The notes under the pieces: model-generated
What the model was told of the DNA's origin: nothing
Seen by the model: the letters and a program-made list of their open reading frames with translations, nothing else
Database searches by the model: none
Source: Pseudooceanicola endophyticus
GTDB taxonomy: Bacteria; Pseudomonadota; Alphaproteobacteria; Rhodobacterales; Rhodobacteraceae
Assembly (NCBI RefSeq): GCF_018760365.1
Contig: NZ_JAHIAB010000003.1
Span: 310,001 to 374,000, forward strand
DNA length: 64,000 nucleotides
Reading direction: 5' to 3'
Part shown: in pieces, positions 9,031 through 17,491 of the stretch
Layout of the letters: every line of letters starts with the position of its first letter
Numbering within the stretch: position 1 is the stretch's first letter
Position numbers and translations under genes: made by a program

Positions 9031-10332
9031 ATGTCAACCTACCCCTCAAAGGCGCGCCTCACCGACCTCATGGCCGCCCGCTTCCCCTTCCTGCCGTCTG
9101 GGCAGAAGTTCATCGCAGACACCGACCAGCCGGGCCTCTACCTGAAGGTTGGAAAGACGGCCAAGAGCTGGGTTGTCCAGACCGAGGTGCGGGTGCTGGA
9201 CGACAAGCTCAAGAAACAGCGCAAGACGGTGCGCCGTGCGTTCGGGGGCTTTCCCGAGATCGGCGTGAAGGAGGCCCGGGGGCTGGCGAAGGGCGAGCTG
9301 GCGTCGATCCTTGAGGGCGAGGGGCTGACGAAACCGGATGCGGGCGTGACCCTCGGCAGGGCATGGGACCTCTACCGCGCGCACCTTGAGAAGACCGGCA
9401 AGAGCGCCGCGACGGTCTACAGCTACCGCAACGCGGTCGAGGCGCAGCACCTTCTGGGCATCTGGCACGATACCCCTTTGGGCGAGCTTGCCACGGCAGA
9501 GGGTGCGGCCCGGGTCGCGGCGCGGCATGACGCGATCAGCCGCCGGGAGACGGACCCCAAGCATGGAGGCACCTACGCGGCCAACGGGGCGATGCGGACC
9601 CTGCGTGTGATCTACAACTGGGCACTGGAACGGGGATATGTGAAGCCAGACCCGGACGGCTGGACCCCGACGCGGCAGGTCACGTTCAACCGCGAGGAAG
9701 CCCGCGAGAGCGCGATGAGCCGCCGGGATTTGCCGGGCTGGTGGAAGGCTTACCTCGCGCTGGACAACCGTGTGCGCGCCGAGTTCCAGCTTTTCCTGCT
9801 GCTCTCCGGCAGCCGGGCGGGTGCCATCGCGATGGCCCGCTGGGAACACGTCGATGTGGCGGGCCGCAAACTCCACATCCCGACGCCCAAGGGGGGTAAA
9901 GCGAAGGCATACGACATTCCGCTGACCCGGCCCATGCTGGCCTGCCTCGCCCGGGCGCGCCGCGCTGCCCGCATCTACCAGCCCATCCATGCCCGTGAGT
10001 GGATCTTCCCCGGCGACCCGTCAAAGGTGAAGCGCGGTGGCGGGGCCTTCGCCGGTCACATGTCGCTCTACGCCACCACGGAGAAGAAGTTGCCGTGCAG
10101 CGGGCACGGCCTCCGCCACACCTACCGCAACGCCTGCATCTGGGCCGGGGTGGAGGAGGCGCTTTCCAAGAAGCTGATGAACCACAGCCAGCGGGGCGAC
10201 ATCCACTCTGGCACCTATGGATCGCGCGAAGGTGTCTGGCCGGACCTCCTTGATGCCCAGGAACGGATCAGCGCGACCGTGATGGAGCTGCTACGGCAAC
10301 AAGAAACTGCACCTAGACGTAAGGTCGCTTAA
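9031..10332 (+). CDS. int: Tyrosine integrase (P4-type)
   Basis: 433 residues that would catalyse insertion into and excision from tRNA-Asn. The N-terminal part (about 1-100: DQPGLYLKVG, then FGGFPEIGVKEARGLA) resembles the arm-binding domain of P4-type integrases. The catalytic domain shows Arg262 (LSGSRAGAIAMARW), His359 and Arg362 (HGLRHTYRNA), His385 (LMNHS) and the nucleophile Tyr396 (SGTYG). The ATG at 9031 has GGAGAG 4 nt upstream; the frame is open to 8938 but that stretch overlaps the candidate arm sites. Reads inward from attL. Confidence 0.95.
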   Translation: MSTYPSKARLTDLMAARFPFLPSGQKFIADTDQPGLYLKVGKTAKSWVVQTEVRVLDDKLKKQRKTVRRAFGGFPEIGVKEARGLAKGELASILEGEGLTKPDAGVTLGRAWDLYRAHLEKTGKSAATVYSYRNAVEAQHLLGIWHDTPLGELATAEGAARVAARHDAISRRETDPKHGGTYAANGAMRTLRVIYNWALERGYVKPDPDGWTPTRQVTFNREEARESAMSRRDLPGWWKAYLALDNRVRAEFQLFLLLSGSRAGAIAMARWEHVDVAGRKLHIPTPKGGKAKAYDIPLTRPMLACLARARRAARIYQPIHAREWIFPGDPSKVKRGGGAFAGHMSLYATTEKKLPCSGHGLRHTYRNACIWAGVEEALSKKLMNHSQRGDIHSGTYGSREGVWPDLLDAQERISATVMELLRQQETAPRRKVA

Positions 10333-10470
10333 ACGGCTATAAACGGGACACATCTTAACCGGCGGGCCACGGTACAGTGGTCGCTCCCCACAGGGCGCGG
10401 CTAGGCCCCACGTCGCGGACACTCAGAACCACCCGCGAGCCTCTTGACCCCTTCGGGGGATGGAGGCTCT

Positions 10471-10749
10471 ATGGACGACCCCGCTGAATTCGCAAAGCTG
10501 ATTGCCCGGGAGGTCGCCGCTGAATTGGCGGACGGCTACGCCACCGGACGCTATGCGCCACCCTCGGAATATCTCAACACCGCGCAGGCCGCCGCCTTCC
10601 TCGGGCTCACCGAGGCCGGGATGGAGACCATGCGCAAGGAAGGGCGCGGCACGAGCTTCGTGCGCGCATCCCAGAAGCTGGTGCGCTACCGAGTGCAAGA
10701 CCTCCGCCACTGGATGGAACAGCACCTCATCGAGCATGGGGGGCAGTGA
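10471..10749 (+). CDS. Helix-turn-helix protein, possible excisionase/AlpA-like regulator
   Basis: A 92-residue protein with an excisionase-type winged HTH at its C-terminal half (YLNTAQAAAFLGLTEAGMETMRKEG, followed by the wing RYRVQDLRHWME). The ATG at 10471 has GGAGG at a suitable distance. Its stop overlaps the start of the primase-helicase by one base, so they are probably co-transcribed. In satellites such proteins drive excision or switch on int; here that is inferred from position. Confidence 0.75.
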   Translation: MDDPAEFAKLIAREVAAELADGYATGRYAPPSEYLNTAQAAAFLGLTEAGMETMRKEGRGTSFVRASQKLVRYRVQDLRHWMEQHLIEHGGQ

Positions 10750-13262
10750 TGGCAGATCACGAAAAGGAAACCCCCGGTGCAGGGCAGCACACCGGGGGCA
10801 AAGGTCTGGACAGGTCCGTCAACCACATCATCAACGGGGATAGTATAGCCCGGAATAGCGCTGGAGCCGACCCCGAAGACTTGTTGCGGTTCCTCGTCGG
10901 ATGGTCGGAGGATGGCCCTTGGTGGCCCACGGCGATCCCGCGCGAGGGCGGCAATACTGAGACACAGACCTTCACCGACCCGGGGGCGCTGCGCGAATGG
11001 GTTGCCCGGCGCGTCGGGCGCCAGAACCTCTATTTCTCGGTCAATGACCTCGCGCCGGATACCCGCAAGAAGGCGCGGAAGGATGAGGTGACGCGCATCC
11101 GGGGCCTGCATGTTGACGTTGTCGTGGCGCCGCCGAGCGGTGGCTGGCCCAAAGAGCAGCCGACGACCGAACGGCTGGCCGAGTTGCGGGCCTACCTGAC
11201 CTCAGAGGTCGCTCGGCTACAGAACAGAGTTGTGGACGGGAACGGGTGGCCTGCGGCGATCCCGCGCCCGACCGCGATTGTCGCCTCGGGCGGTGGGTTC
11301 CAGTGCTTCTGGCGCTTCGAGGATGACGAGGCTGTCTCGACCGAGGTTGCAGAGGCAATCCACGCGCGGTTGATCGGCCTCCTCGATGGCGACCGGGCGG
11401 CGGTGGACGTGAGCCACATCATGCGCCTTCCCGGCACCATGAACCTGCCGAGCCAGAAGAAGCGGTGGCGCGGGCGCGAGGATGCCCCGGCGTATCTCGC
11501 ATGGGCCGACTGGGGCCGCCGGTTCCGGGCTGCGGATTTTCCAAGGCAGAAAGACAAGGCTGCGCCTGTCGCCGGTGGGCTGCGCGTCGAGCTGGGCGAG
11601 GTGAAGCGCCTCGATAGCCTCGATGACCTGCCCGCCGCCGTTTCAGCCCGCACAAGGGCGCTGATCGTCAACGGCGCTGATCCTGACGAGCCGGGCAAGT
11701 ACCCGTCGCGCTCCGAGGCGCTCTTTGCCGTGCTGTGCGATCTGGTGCGGGCCGACTGCACCGACGACCAGATGGCGGCGGTGATCCTTGACCCGGATTT
11801 CGGCATCAGCGCCCATGTCCTCGAACAGCCGAAGCCCAAGGGCTACACGGCGCGGCAGATCGCGCGGGCGAGGGCCGAGGCGGTTGAACCCGAGCTTGCA
11901 GAGATGAACGCCCGCCACGCGATGGTGAAGTATGGCGGGCGGGTCCGGGTCTTGGTCGAGCGCAGCGACGGCCTGCCGGAGTTCTTGAAGAAGGTCGAGC
12001 TTTTCGACTGGTACGCGAACCGGACTGTGAAGGTCGGAGAAGACAAGGACGGGAACGATGTGAAGAAGCCGCTGGCCGAGTGGTGGGTCAAGCACCCCCA
12101 GCGGCGCAACTTCGAGCGCGTTGAATTCATGCCCGGCGTCGAAACCCCTGATGGTATCTACAACCTCTGGCGCGGCCCCGCCGTGGTGCCCGCGCCGGGC
12201 GACTGCGGCCTGTTCCTCGATTTGATCCGGGACGTGATCGCCGCCGGTGACGGCGAGGTCTATGAGTACCTGCTGAACTGGATGGCGCTGAAGTTCCAGC
12301 AGCCGGGCGCCAAGCTCGAAACCTCGATTGCGCTGCGCGGCGGGCAGGGTGTTGGCAAATCCCTCTTTGCCGAGAAGTTCGGTGAACTGTTCGGGCGGCA
12401 CTTCGTCGCCGTGTCCGACCAGAAGGGGCTGATGGGCAACTTCAACGCCCACCTTCAACAGGCGCTCCTCGTCTTCGCCGATGAAATCGCCGCCGCCAAG
12501 AATGCCAACATGGTCGGTCGGCTCAAGACGCTGGTGACGCAGACGCACATCCGCATCGAGCCGAAGGGGGTGGACAGCTTCGCAGCCCCCAATCATTTTG
12601 CCGTGATCCTGGCATCGAACAACCCGCACATCGTGGCGACTGATGCCGATGACCGGCGCTGGCTGGTGCTCGACGTTTCGTCGGCGCGGCGGGGCGACCG
12701 GACCTTCTTCCGCGCCCTAGTCGAGCAGTGGCAGGGCGGTGGGCGCGAGGCATTCGCATACCTTCTGATGCAGCGCGACCTGTCAGGCTTCGAGCACCGC
12801 GACCGGCCGCAGACGGCGGCGCTGGCCGAGCAGGTGGAGAGCAGCTTCACCGGCGCGGCCCGGGTGATCCATGAAATGCTTGCCTCGGGTGAAACGCCGG
12901 AAATCTGGCGCAATGGTGAACCTGTTGACGTGCCCGAAGATGGCGGGCGGGTCTTCATCCCCTCGGGTGCCCTTGCGAAGGCGGCTGTTGCCAGCGGCAA
13001 GATCCTGCGGGGCGAAGCTGCGGGCCTTGAAAAGTCGCTCGGCCATCAACTGAAGAGGCTCGGGCGCGTCCAGAAGACCGAGCAGATCAGCATCGCCGGG
13101 AAGACGGCGCGGGGGGTCTGGCTGCCGACGCTTGCCGTGGCGCGTGATTGGTGGTCGGAGATGCACGGGCGGGCCTTCGACTGGGGTGACGACCCCCATG
13201 CGAATTGGGACGTGGTGCGGGTGCCTACCGCCAAGGACTGGGGTGATGAGATGCCCTTCTGA
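10749..13262 (+). CDS. Primase-helicase replication protein
   Basis: A large two-domain protein (about 837 residues). The N-terminal 250 residues resemble RepB-like/AEP primase domains (LHVDVVVAPP, ASGGGFQCFWRF, DVSHIMRLPGTMNLPSQKK). The C-terminal part is a DUF5906/SF3-type helicase with Walker A GGQGVGKS (531-538), Walker B LLVFADE (about 573-579) and the sensor-type VILASNNPHIVATDADDRRW. It should initiate replication of the excised element. The C-terminus ends DWGDEMPF, like the acidic tip of single-strand binding protein. Alternative GTG start at 10746. Confidence 0.88.
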   Translation: MADHEKETPGAGQHTGGKGLDRSVNHIINGDSIARNSAGADPEDLLRFLVGWSEDGPWWPTAIPREGGNTETQTFTDPGALREWVARRVGRQNLYFSVNDLAPDTRKKARKDEVTRIRGLHVDVVVAPPSGGWPKEQPTTERLAELRAYLTSEVARLQNRVVDGNGWPAAIPRPTAIVASGGGFQCFWRFEDDEAVSTEVAEAIHARLIGLLDGDRAAVDVSHIMRLPGTMNLPSQKKRWRGREDAPAYLAWADWGRRFRAADFPRQKDKAAPVAGGLRVELGEVKRLDSLDDLPAAVSARTRALIVNGADPDEPGKYPSRSEALFAVLCDLVRADCTDDQMAAVILDPDFGISAHVLEQPKPKGYTARQIARARAEAVEPELAEMNARHAMVKYGGRVRVLVERSDGLPEFLKKVELFDWYANRTVKVGEDKDGNDVKKPLAEWWVKHPQRRNFERVEFMPGVETPDGIYNLWRGPAVVPAPGDCGLFLDLIRDVIAAGDGEVYEYLLNWMALKFQQPGAKLETSIALRGGQGVGKSLFAEKFGELFGRHFVAVSDQKGLMGNFNAHLQQALLVFADEIAAAKNANMVGRLKTLVTQTHIRIEPKGVDSFAAPNHFAVILASNNPHIVATDADDRRWLVLDVSSARRGDRTFFRALVEQWQGGGREAFAYLLMQRDLSGFEHRDRPQTAALAEQVESSFTGAARVIHEMLASGETPEIWRNGEPVDVPEDGGRVFIPSGALAKAAVASGKILRGEAAGLEKSLGHQLKRLGRVQKTEQISIAGKTARGVWLPTLAVARDWWSEMHGRAFDWGDDPHANWDVVRVPTAKDWGDEMPF

Positions 13263-13273
13263 GGGCGGCCCCT

Positions 13274-13585
13274 CCCGTTCCGCGACGGCCCATCCCGTTT
13301 CCGGCCCCGGCGGCTGAGAACGGGATGGGCCACCGTGCCAGATTATTGCTCCCTCGCTGGGGGTTAGCGCATCGGCTCCCGTTCTTCCCGTTCTAGTCGT
13401 TTTCCGACGCGGTTCCTTTTTTCTACTAACTCGGACCCTCTTTTGCACGCCTTCTCTCTCCCCTTTCTCTAACTCTCTAAAAGAACGGGAGGAACGGGAG
13501 CCTATGGCGGAAAACCCTTCGTTCTCTGGGCGTTACGACCTTGCACCCTGTATCCCGTTCTGAAGGCGCGCCGATCCCAAACGGG
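13274..13585. other. Iteron-rich candidate replication origin
   Basis: No convincing gene lies between 13263 and 13888. The heptamer CCCGTTC/CCCGTTT or its complement occurs nine times: 13274, 13294, 13318(-), 13378, 13387, 13483(-), 13492(-), 13554, 13579(-). Two pairs, each spaced 9 bp, form a 21-bp inverted repeat (13374-13394 with 13482-13502, one mismatch) flanking a pyrimidine-rich, AT-richer stretch. A 13-bp perfect hairpin occupies 13287-13331. Position directly after the primase-helicase fits an origin bound by that protein; this is inference. Confidence 0.55.
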
Positions 13586-13888
13586 AAGATCGGGAGGGCG
13601 GCTGCGCGCCGCTCTTCTGGGCAGGGGGACACAGCAACACGCGCCTGCCGCCCCGGTAAAAAGGCGCGCCAGATCGGCCACCGCCGCCCCGGCCATGCCG
13701 ATCCGAGCCGCGACAGCAAGAAACGGGCCGCCCGGAAAAGGGGTCCTGAAACGCGCGCCGCATCGCCCATGTTTTCTGGGCCGCGAAGGCAGCATGAAAT
13801 CGGCCCGCCATCCGTCCCCTTTCCGGGCTAGACCGCGCCATTGAGTTCACGCTATGTTCTCGTATTCGCGGGGCGGCACAGAGGAGAA

Positions 13889-14500
13889 ATGGAGATGGCG
13901 AAGCGCGTGGCGATCTATGCCCGGGTCAGCACCGGCGGCCAGACCACCGAGAACCAGCTAATCCGGCTGCGAGAGGTGGCGGAGCGGGCCGGGTGGGACG
14001 TAGTGCAGGAATATGTCGAGACGGCATCGGGGGCCAGCCGCTCGCGCCCGGCGCTCGACCGGATGATGGCCGACGCCCGGCGGCGGCGCTTTGACCTGAT
14101 CGCCGCTGTTGACGTGTCGCGCCTCGGGCGCAGCCTCGCCAACCTCGCCGCCCTGTTCGAGGAGGTGCGGCAGATCGGCTGCGACCTCTACCTTGACCGC
14201 GAGGCGGTGGACACCACCACCCCGGCGGGCCGGGCGCTCTTGGGCATGGCCTCGGTCTTCGCCGCCTTCGAGCGCGACATGATTGTCGAGCGCACCCAAG
14301 CCGGGATCGCCCGCGCCCGGCTTCGGGGCGTCAGGTTCGGTCGGCCAGAGACGGGCGACGGCACCTGCGAGGCTATCCGCTCGCTTCGGCAGCAGGGCCT
14401 CGGCATCAACAAGATCGCGGCTGAGCTGCGCGTGGGCAAGTCAGTCGTGCAGCGGATCGCCAATGAGATGAAGGAGGAGGCGCATGGAAGTCAAGCCTGA
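13889..14500 (+). CDS. Serine recombinase (resolvase/invertase family)
   Basis: 203 residues. The N-terminal catalytic domain shows the nucleophile Ser14 in YARVSTGGQTTENQ, then DVSRLGRSLANL and ERDMIVERTQAGIARAR; a C-terminal HTH (GINKIAAELRVGKSVVQRIA) would bind DNA. The ATG at 13889 follows GAGGAG closely; a second ATG at 13895 is equally possible. It might resolve multimers or invert DNA in the element. It overlaps the next gene by 17 bp, which suggests one operon with the terminase genes. Confidence 0.9.
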   Translation: MEMAKRVAIYARVSTGGQTTENQLIRLREVAERAGWDVVQEYVETASGASRSRPALDRMMADARRRRFDLIAAVDVSRLGRSLANLAALFEEVRQIGCDLYLDREAVDTTTPAGRALLGMASVFAAFERDMIVERTQAGIARARLRGVRFGRPETGDGTCEAIRSLRQQGLGINKIAAELRVGKSVVQRIANEMKEEAHGSQA

Positions 14501-14924
14501 AATCCCTGCCCGGCGCGTCGTGAATGACGCCGGCAAGAGCGAGTGGCGCGTTGGCCGCCGGGGCTTGAAGATGGTCGAGGAGCTGGCCGCCCGGGGCGTT
14601 GCCGTTGCCACCATCGCCAAGGCCCTGCGCATGGGCAAGGATGCGTTCCGAAACGTGCGCGAGCGCCAGCCCGAGGTTCAGGAAGCGCTGGACCGGGGGC
14701 GGGCCAAGGAGCATGACGCGCTGGTGGCGAAGCTCTATGAGACCGCGATGGAGGGCAACGTGATCGCGGGCATGTTCCTGTTGAAGGCCCGCCATGGATA
14801 CCGCGAGGGCGAGCCCTTGGAGGGTGGCGGCAGCACCGTCCAGGTGAACATCAACCTCCCCGCCGCCATGACGCCCGAGGATTATCGGCGCATGATTGAC
14901 GTGACGCCCAAGGGCGACGGCTGA
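14484..14924 (+). CDS. Probable terminase small subunit (HTH DNA-binding protein)
   Basis: 146 residues. An N-terminal HTH (MVEELAARGVAVATIAKALRMGKDAFRNVRE) is followed by a helical part with LDRGRAKEHDALVAKLYETA and GMFLLKARHGYRE, a pattern common in phage small terminase proteins. It is the plus-strand gene before the large terminase and overlaps the recombinase gene. Role inferred: recognition of the packaging site. A plain transcription factor is the alternative. Confidence 0.65.
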   Translation: MEVKPEIPARRVVNDAGKSEWRVGRRGLKMVEELAARGVAVATIAKALRMGKDAFRNVRERQPEVQEALDRGRAKEHDALVAKLYETAMEGNVIAGMFLLKARHGYREGEPLEGGGSTVQVNINLPAAMTPEDYRRMIDVTPKGDG

Positions 14925-14925
14925 C

Positions 14926-15150
14926 CTACTCGATGAAGGCGAATTCAGCGCCCTTCATGTGGAGGGCCGATTGCAGCGCCCGGGCCTGTTCTTCGGTCGC
15001 CCCCTCGGGCAACATGATGGCCGCCTGCCGGTCGCCCCGGTCTACGGCGGGAATGCCGGTGTCGTCATAGAGTTCAAACAGGATGTACCAGCGGCCCTGT
15101 TGGGTCTCTTTCAGGGTCGGGCGGTAGGTGGAAGTTCTGATCGTTCCCAT
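14926..15150 (-). CDS. Small hypothetical protein
   Basis: 74 residues, not recognised. It starts at an ATG with GGAGAA upstream, is rich in charged and aromatic residues (GRWYILFELYDDTG) and has no membrane segment. It is transcribed opposite to the terminase genes, downstream of the nuclease-like gene (15-bp gap), and the two may be one operon. Its stop lies 1 bp from the stop of the small terminase. Confidence 0.6.
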   Translation of the reverse strand: MGTIRTSTYRPTLKETQQGRWYILFELYDDTGIPAVDRGDRQAAIMLPEGATEEQARALQSALHMKGAEFAFIE

Positions 15151-15165
15151 TTCTTGTTCTCCTCG

Positions 15166-15678
15166 TCAGGGCATTGCCCGCGAAATATCCCCGGTCACGT
15201 CTTTGACGCCGGGGGCGTCCCAGATGTCGTCACGGAGCATAAACCTGTGGCTGTTCGTGTGCGCGACATAGGTTGATCTCGCCACGACAACATCGTGGGG
15301 TATCAGCGCAGCCCTGACCACCCGGAAGTCGTCGTCAAAGATCACCCCGGCCAGAACGTCAAAGTGCCCGCCCGCGAGGTCGCGGATTGCCGAGAGCTGC
15401 CGCGATGGATTCCGCCTGTGGACCCGCCGCCCCTTGATCTGGTAGCGCACCCCATCCGGCCCGGTTGCATCATACCCCCGTTCAGAGTTCGGGGCCTGAG
15501 CCCATCCGAAGGCGGTGCAGAACAGGTGTTCGGCAAGGTCGCCTGTCGGGTTGTTCGCACTGCGCACGATGCCGCGCGCCCGCAGCTCCTCCCCGATCTG
15601 GGCATGGAGGGCCAGAAGTTCCGGCACTGTCAGCTCTGTGGGCGCTCGCAACAAAAATCTCCCGACGCGGCAAGCCAT
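15166..15678 (-). CDS. Nuclease-like protein, possible PD-(D/E)XK fold
   Basis: 170 residues from the ATG at 15678 (GGAACA just upstream). The core has GDLAEHLFCTAFG, then GYDATGPDGVRYQIKGRR, an Asp-then-Gln-x-Lys arrangement typical of restriction-endonuclease-like folds, and FDVLAGVIFDDDFRVVRAALIPH. It resembles a family often annotated as hypothetical or DUF6998; that name is from memory. The longer frame to 16038 overlaps the large terminase and is not used. It interrupts the terminase operon on the opposite strand, with only 21 bp between its start codon and that of the large terminase. Defence or superinfection function is a guess. Confidence 0.6.
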   Translation of the reverse strand: MACRVGRFLLRAPTELTVPELLALHAQIGEELRARGIVRSANNPTGDLAEHLFCTAFGWAQAPNSERGYDATGPDGVRYQIKGRRVHRRNPSRQLSAIRDLAGGHFDVLAGVIFDDDFRVVRAALIPHDVVVARSTYVAHTNSHRFMLRDDIWDAPGVKDVTGDISRAMP

Positions 15679-15699
15679 TGTTCCAGCTATAGTAACCCC

Positions 15700-17094
15700 A
15701 TGAACACCGTCGCATCTACCATAGACATAGCCCCGACGCCCTTTCAGGCGCGCGTCCTGTCTCTGCCGCAGGAGTGGGACCTGTTGCTTGACGGCGGGCG
15801 CGGCGGCGGCAAGACCTATGCCGTGATCCTTGAGGTCTTCCGCCGGGCCGAGCGGTGGGGCGCACAGTCGCGCACCCTCATCACCCGCCGGACGCAGGGC
15901 GCGCTCTCCGAGCTTGAGCATGAGCTGCTGTCGATCTTCCGGCTTCGCTACGGCACCGCCGCCCGCCACAACGCGAATGAGCATGTCTTCCGGCTGCCCA
16001 ACGGGGCCTATGTCGAGCTGCGCAACCTCGAAACCCACAAGGACCTCCTGCCGCTACAGGGCAAGAGCTTCGACTGCATCGTGGCCGAGGAGGTCGGGCA
16101 GTATGCCGACCTGAGCATGTTCGACTTCCTGCGTGGCTGCCTCCGGTCCGCGTCGGGGGTGCCGTGCCGGTTCATCATGACCGCGAACCCGGGCGGCCCC
16201 GGCCACGCCGCCATCGCCAAGCGCTTCATCTTCGGACGGCCCGCATGGGCACCCGTTGCCGATCCCGTCTCGGGCCGCACCTATGTCCGCTGCCCGTCGA
16301 AGCTGACCGACAACCCCCGCCTGCCCGAGGAGTACGGCGCACAGCTCGCCGCCATCGCCAAGGTTGACCCGGGCCTTGCGCAGGCGTGGATTGACGGCGA
16401 CTGGACTGCCGTTGCCGGTGACTACTTCGGGGGCGTGTTCGATGAGGCGCGCAATGTGGTCGCCCCGCCAGATCCAGCCGACCGGCCTTTCAGCCAGCCC
16501 GTCAACTGGGCAATCCGTTACTCCTGCGACTGGGGCACCACGGCCCCGGCGGTGGTCCTGTTCGCGGCGATCTCACCGGGGGCGGAGGTTTCGGGCACCT
16601 TCATGCCCAAGGGGTCCTTCTTCATCTTCGATGAGGTTCACACCGCCTATCCCGATGACCTGAACCGGGGCACCCGCGCGCCGGTCTCCGAGGTCGCCGC
16701 CGACATCCTCGAAACCCTCGCCCGGTGGGGTATCCCGCCGCGCCGCGCCTCGGGTGTGCTCGACTGCGCGCAGTTCGCCTCTCAGGCCTCGGATCAGGCG
16801 GCGGTGTCGGACCTGTTCCGGCAGGAGGGCGTCCACTTCTGGCCCTCTGTGAAGGGGAGGCGCACGGCCCGGCTGCCGAAGCTGCGCGAACTGATGCAGG
16901 CGGCGGGCGACGGCACCCGGCCCGGGCTCTTTGTCTCCGCCCGCTGCGCCTACTTCCTGAACACCGTGCCGTACCTGGGCCGCTCGCAGCGCAACCCCGA
17001 GGACTGTCAGACGGACGGGCCAGACCATGCGCTTGACGCCTGCTCCTATCTCGTCAGCACCGAGCCGCCACGCCTGATCCGCCGGGTGATATGA
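15700..17094 (+). CDS. Phage terminase large subunit
   Basis: 464 residues, the DNA-packaging motor. Seen: Walker A GGRGGGKT (32-39), Walker B with catalytic acid CIVAEEV (about 126-132), the coupling motif MTANPGGPGH, and the C-terminal nuclease-type domain starting YSCDWGTTAPAVVL and ending with the conserved DGPDHALDACSYL. The ATG at 15700 was chosen because similarity begins there; the frame extends upstream into the oppositely transcribed nuclease-like gene. No portal gene follows, so it would have to serve procapsids made by a helper phage. Confidence 0.92.
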   Translation: MNTVASTIDIAPTPFQARVLSLPQEWDLLLDGGRGGGKTYAVILEVFRRAERWGAQSRTLITRRTQGALSELEHELLSIFRLRYGTAARHNANEHVFRLPNGAYVELRNLETHKDLLPLQGKSFDCIVAEEVGQYADLSMFDFLRGCLRSASGVPCRFIMTANPGGPGHAAIAKRFIFGRPAWAPVADPVSGRTYVRCPSKLTDNPRLPEEYGAQLAAIAKVDPGLAQAWIDGDWTAVAGDYFGGVFDEARNVVAPPDPADRPFSQPVNWAIRYSCDWGTTAPAVVLFAAISPGAEVSGTFMPKGSFFIFDEVHTAYPDDLNRGTRAPVSEVAADILETLARWGIPPRRASGVLDCAQFASQASDQAAVSDLFRQEGVHFWPSVKGRRTARLPKLRELMQAAGDGTRPGLFVSARCAYFLNTVPYLGRSQRNPEDCQTDGPDHALDACSYLVSTEPPRLIRRVI

Positions 17095-17381
17095 GTGACG
17101 ACCGGCTTGCCGCCTATCAGGATGCGGCGGGGCTGCTTTCCCGCATGGGCTACGTCGCCCGGGCTGAGGCGGCATGGACGCCGCCCGCCACACTGCGCCG
17201 AGCGGGTTCGGTCCCGGCAATAATCACCGACGCGCCGCCCATCGTCGTCGGCTATGCCGTGGCGATGGTTGCAGAGGAGCCGGAGGCGCACCTGCCGGAC
17301 CATTCCGCGCGGGCAGGTCGGGTCCCCCACGGTCAGAGGGGAGGCCCCCCTTGGGCGTTCTGGCTCGACTACAACGAATAG
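17091..17381 (+). CDS. Small hypothetical protein
   Basis: 96 residues, not recognised. Its ATG overlaps the stop of the large terminase (ATGA), so it is translationally coupled. The N-terminal half (LAAYQDAAGLLSRMGYVARAEAAW) is probably helical. In phages this position usually holds the portal gene, but this protein is far too short to be one. Confidence 0.6.
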   Translation: MSDDRLAAYQDAAGLLSRMGYVARAEAAWTPPATLRRAGSVPAIITDAPPIVVGYAVAMVAEEPEAHLPDHSARAGRVPHGQRGGPPWAFWLDYNE

Positions 17382-17491
17382 CGCTCTGAGCCGCATTGCG
17401 CTCAAGCTATAGTTGTCCGCAGGAAATGGGGCGATGGCGACCCTGACTGCGCAGTGGCGGCGCGTCGGCCCAAACTTGAGAGGACCGACAA

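Noticed and set aside
13541-13831. A 96-codon ORF in the candidate origin region
   Set aside because: Arg/Gly/Pro-rich with no ribosome-binding site; minus-strand frames over the same bases look equally unconvincing.
15679-16038. Upstream extension of the nuclease-like frame
   Set aside because: It overlaps the Walker A region of the large terminase on the other strand and lacks family-like sequence.
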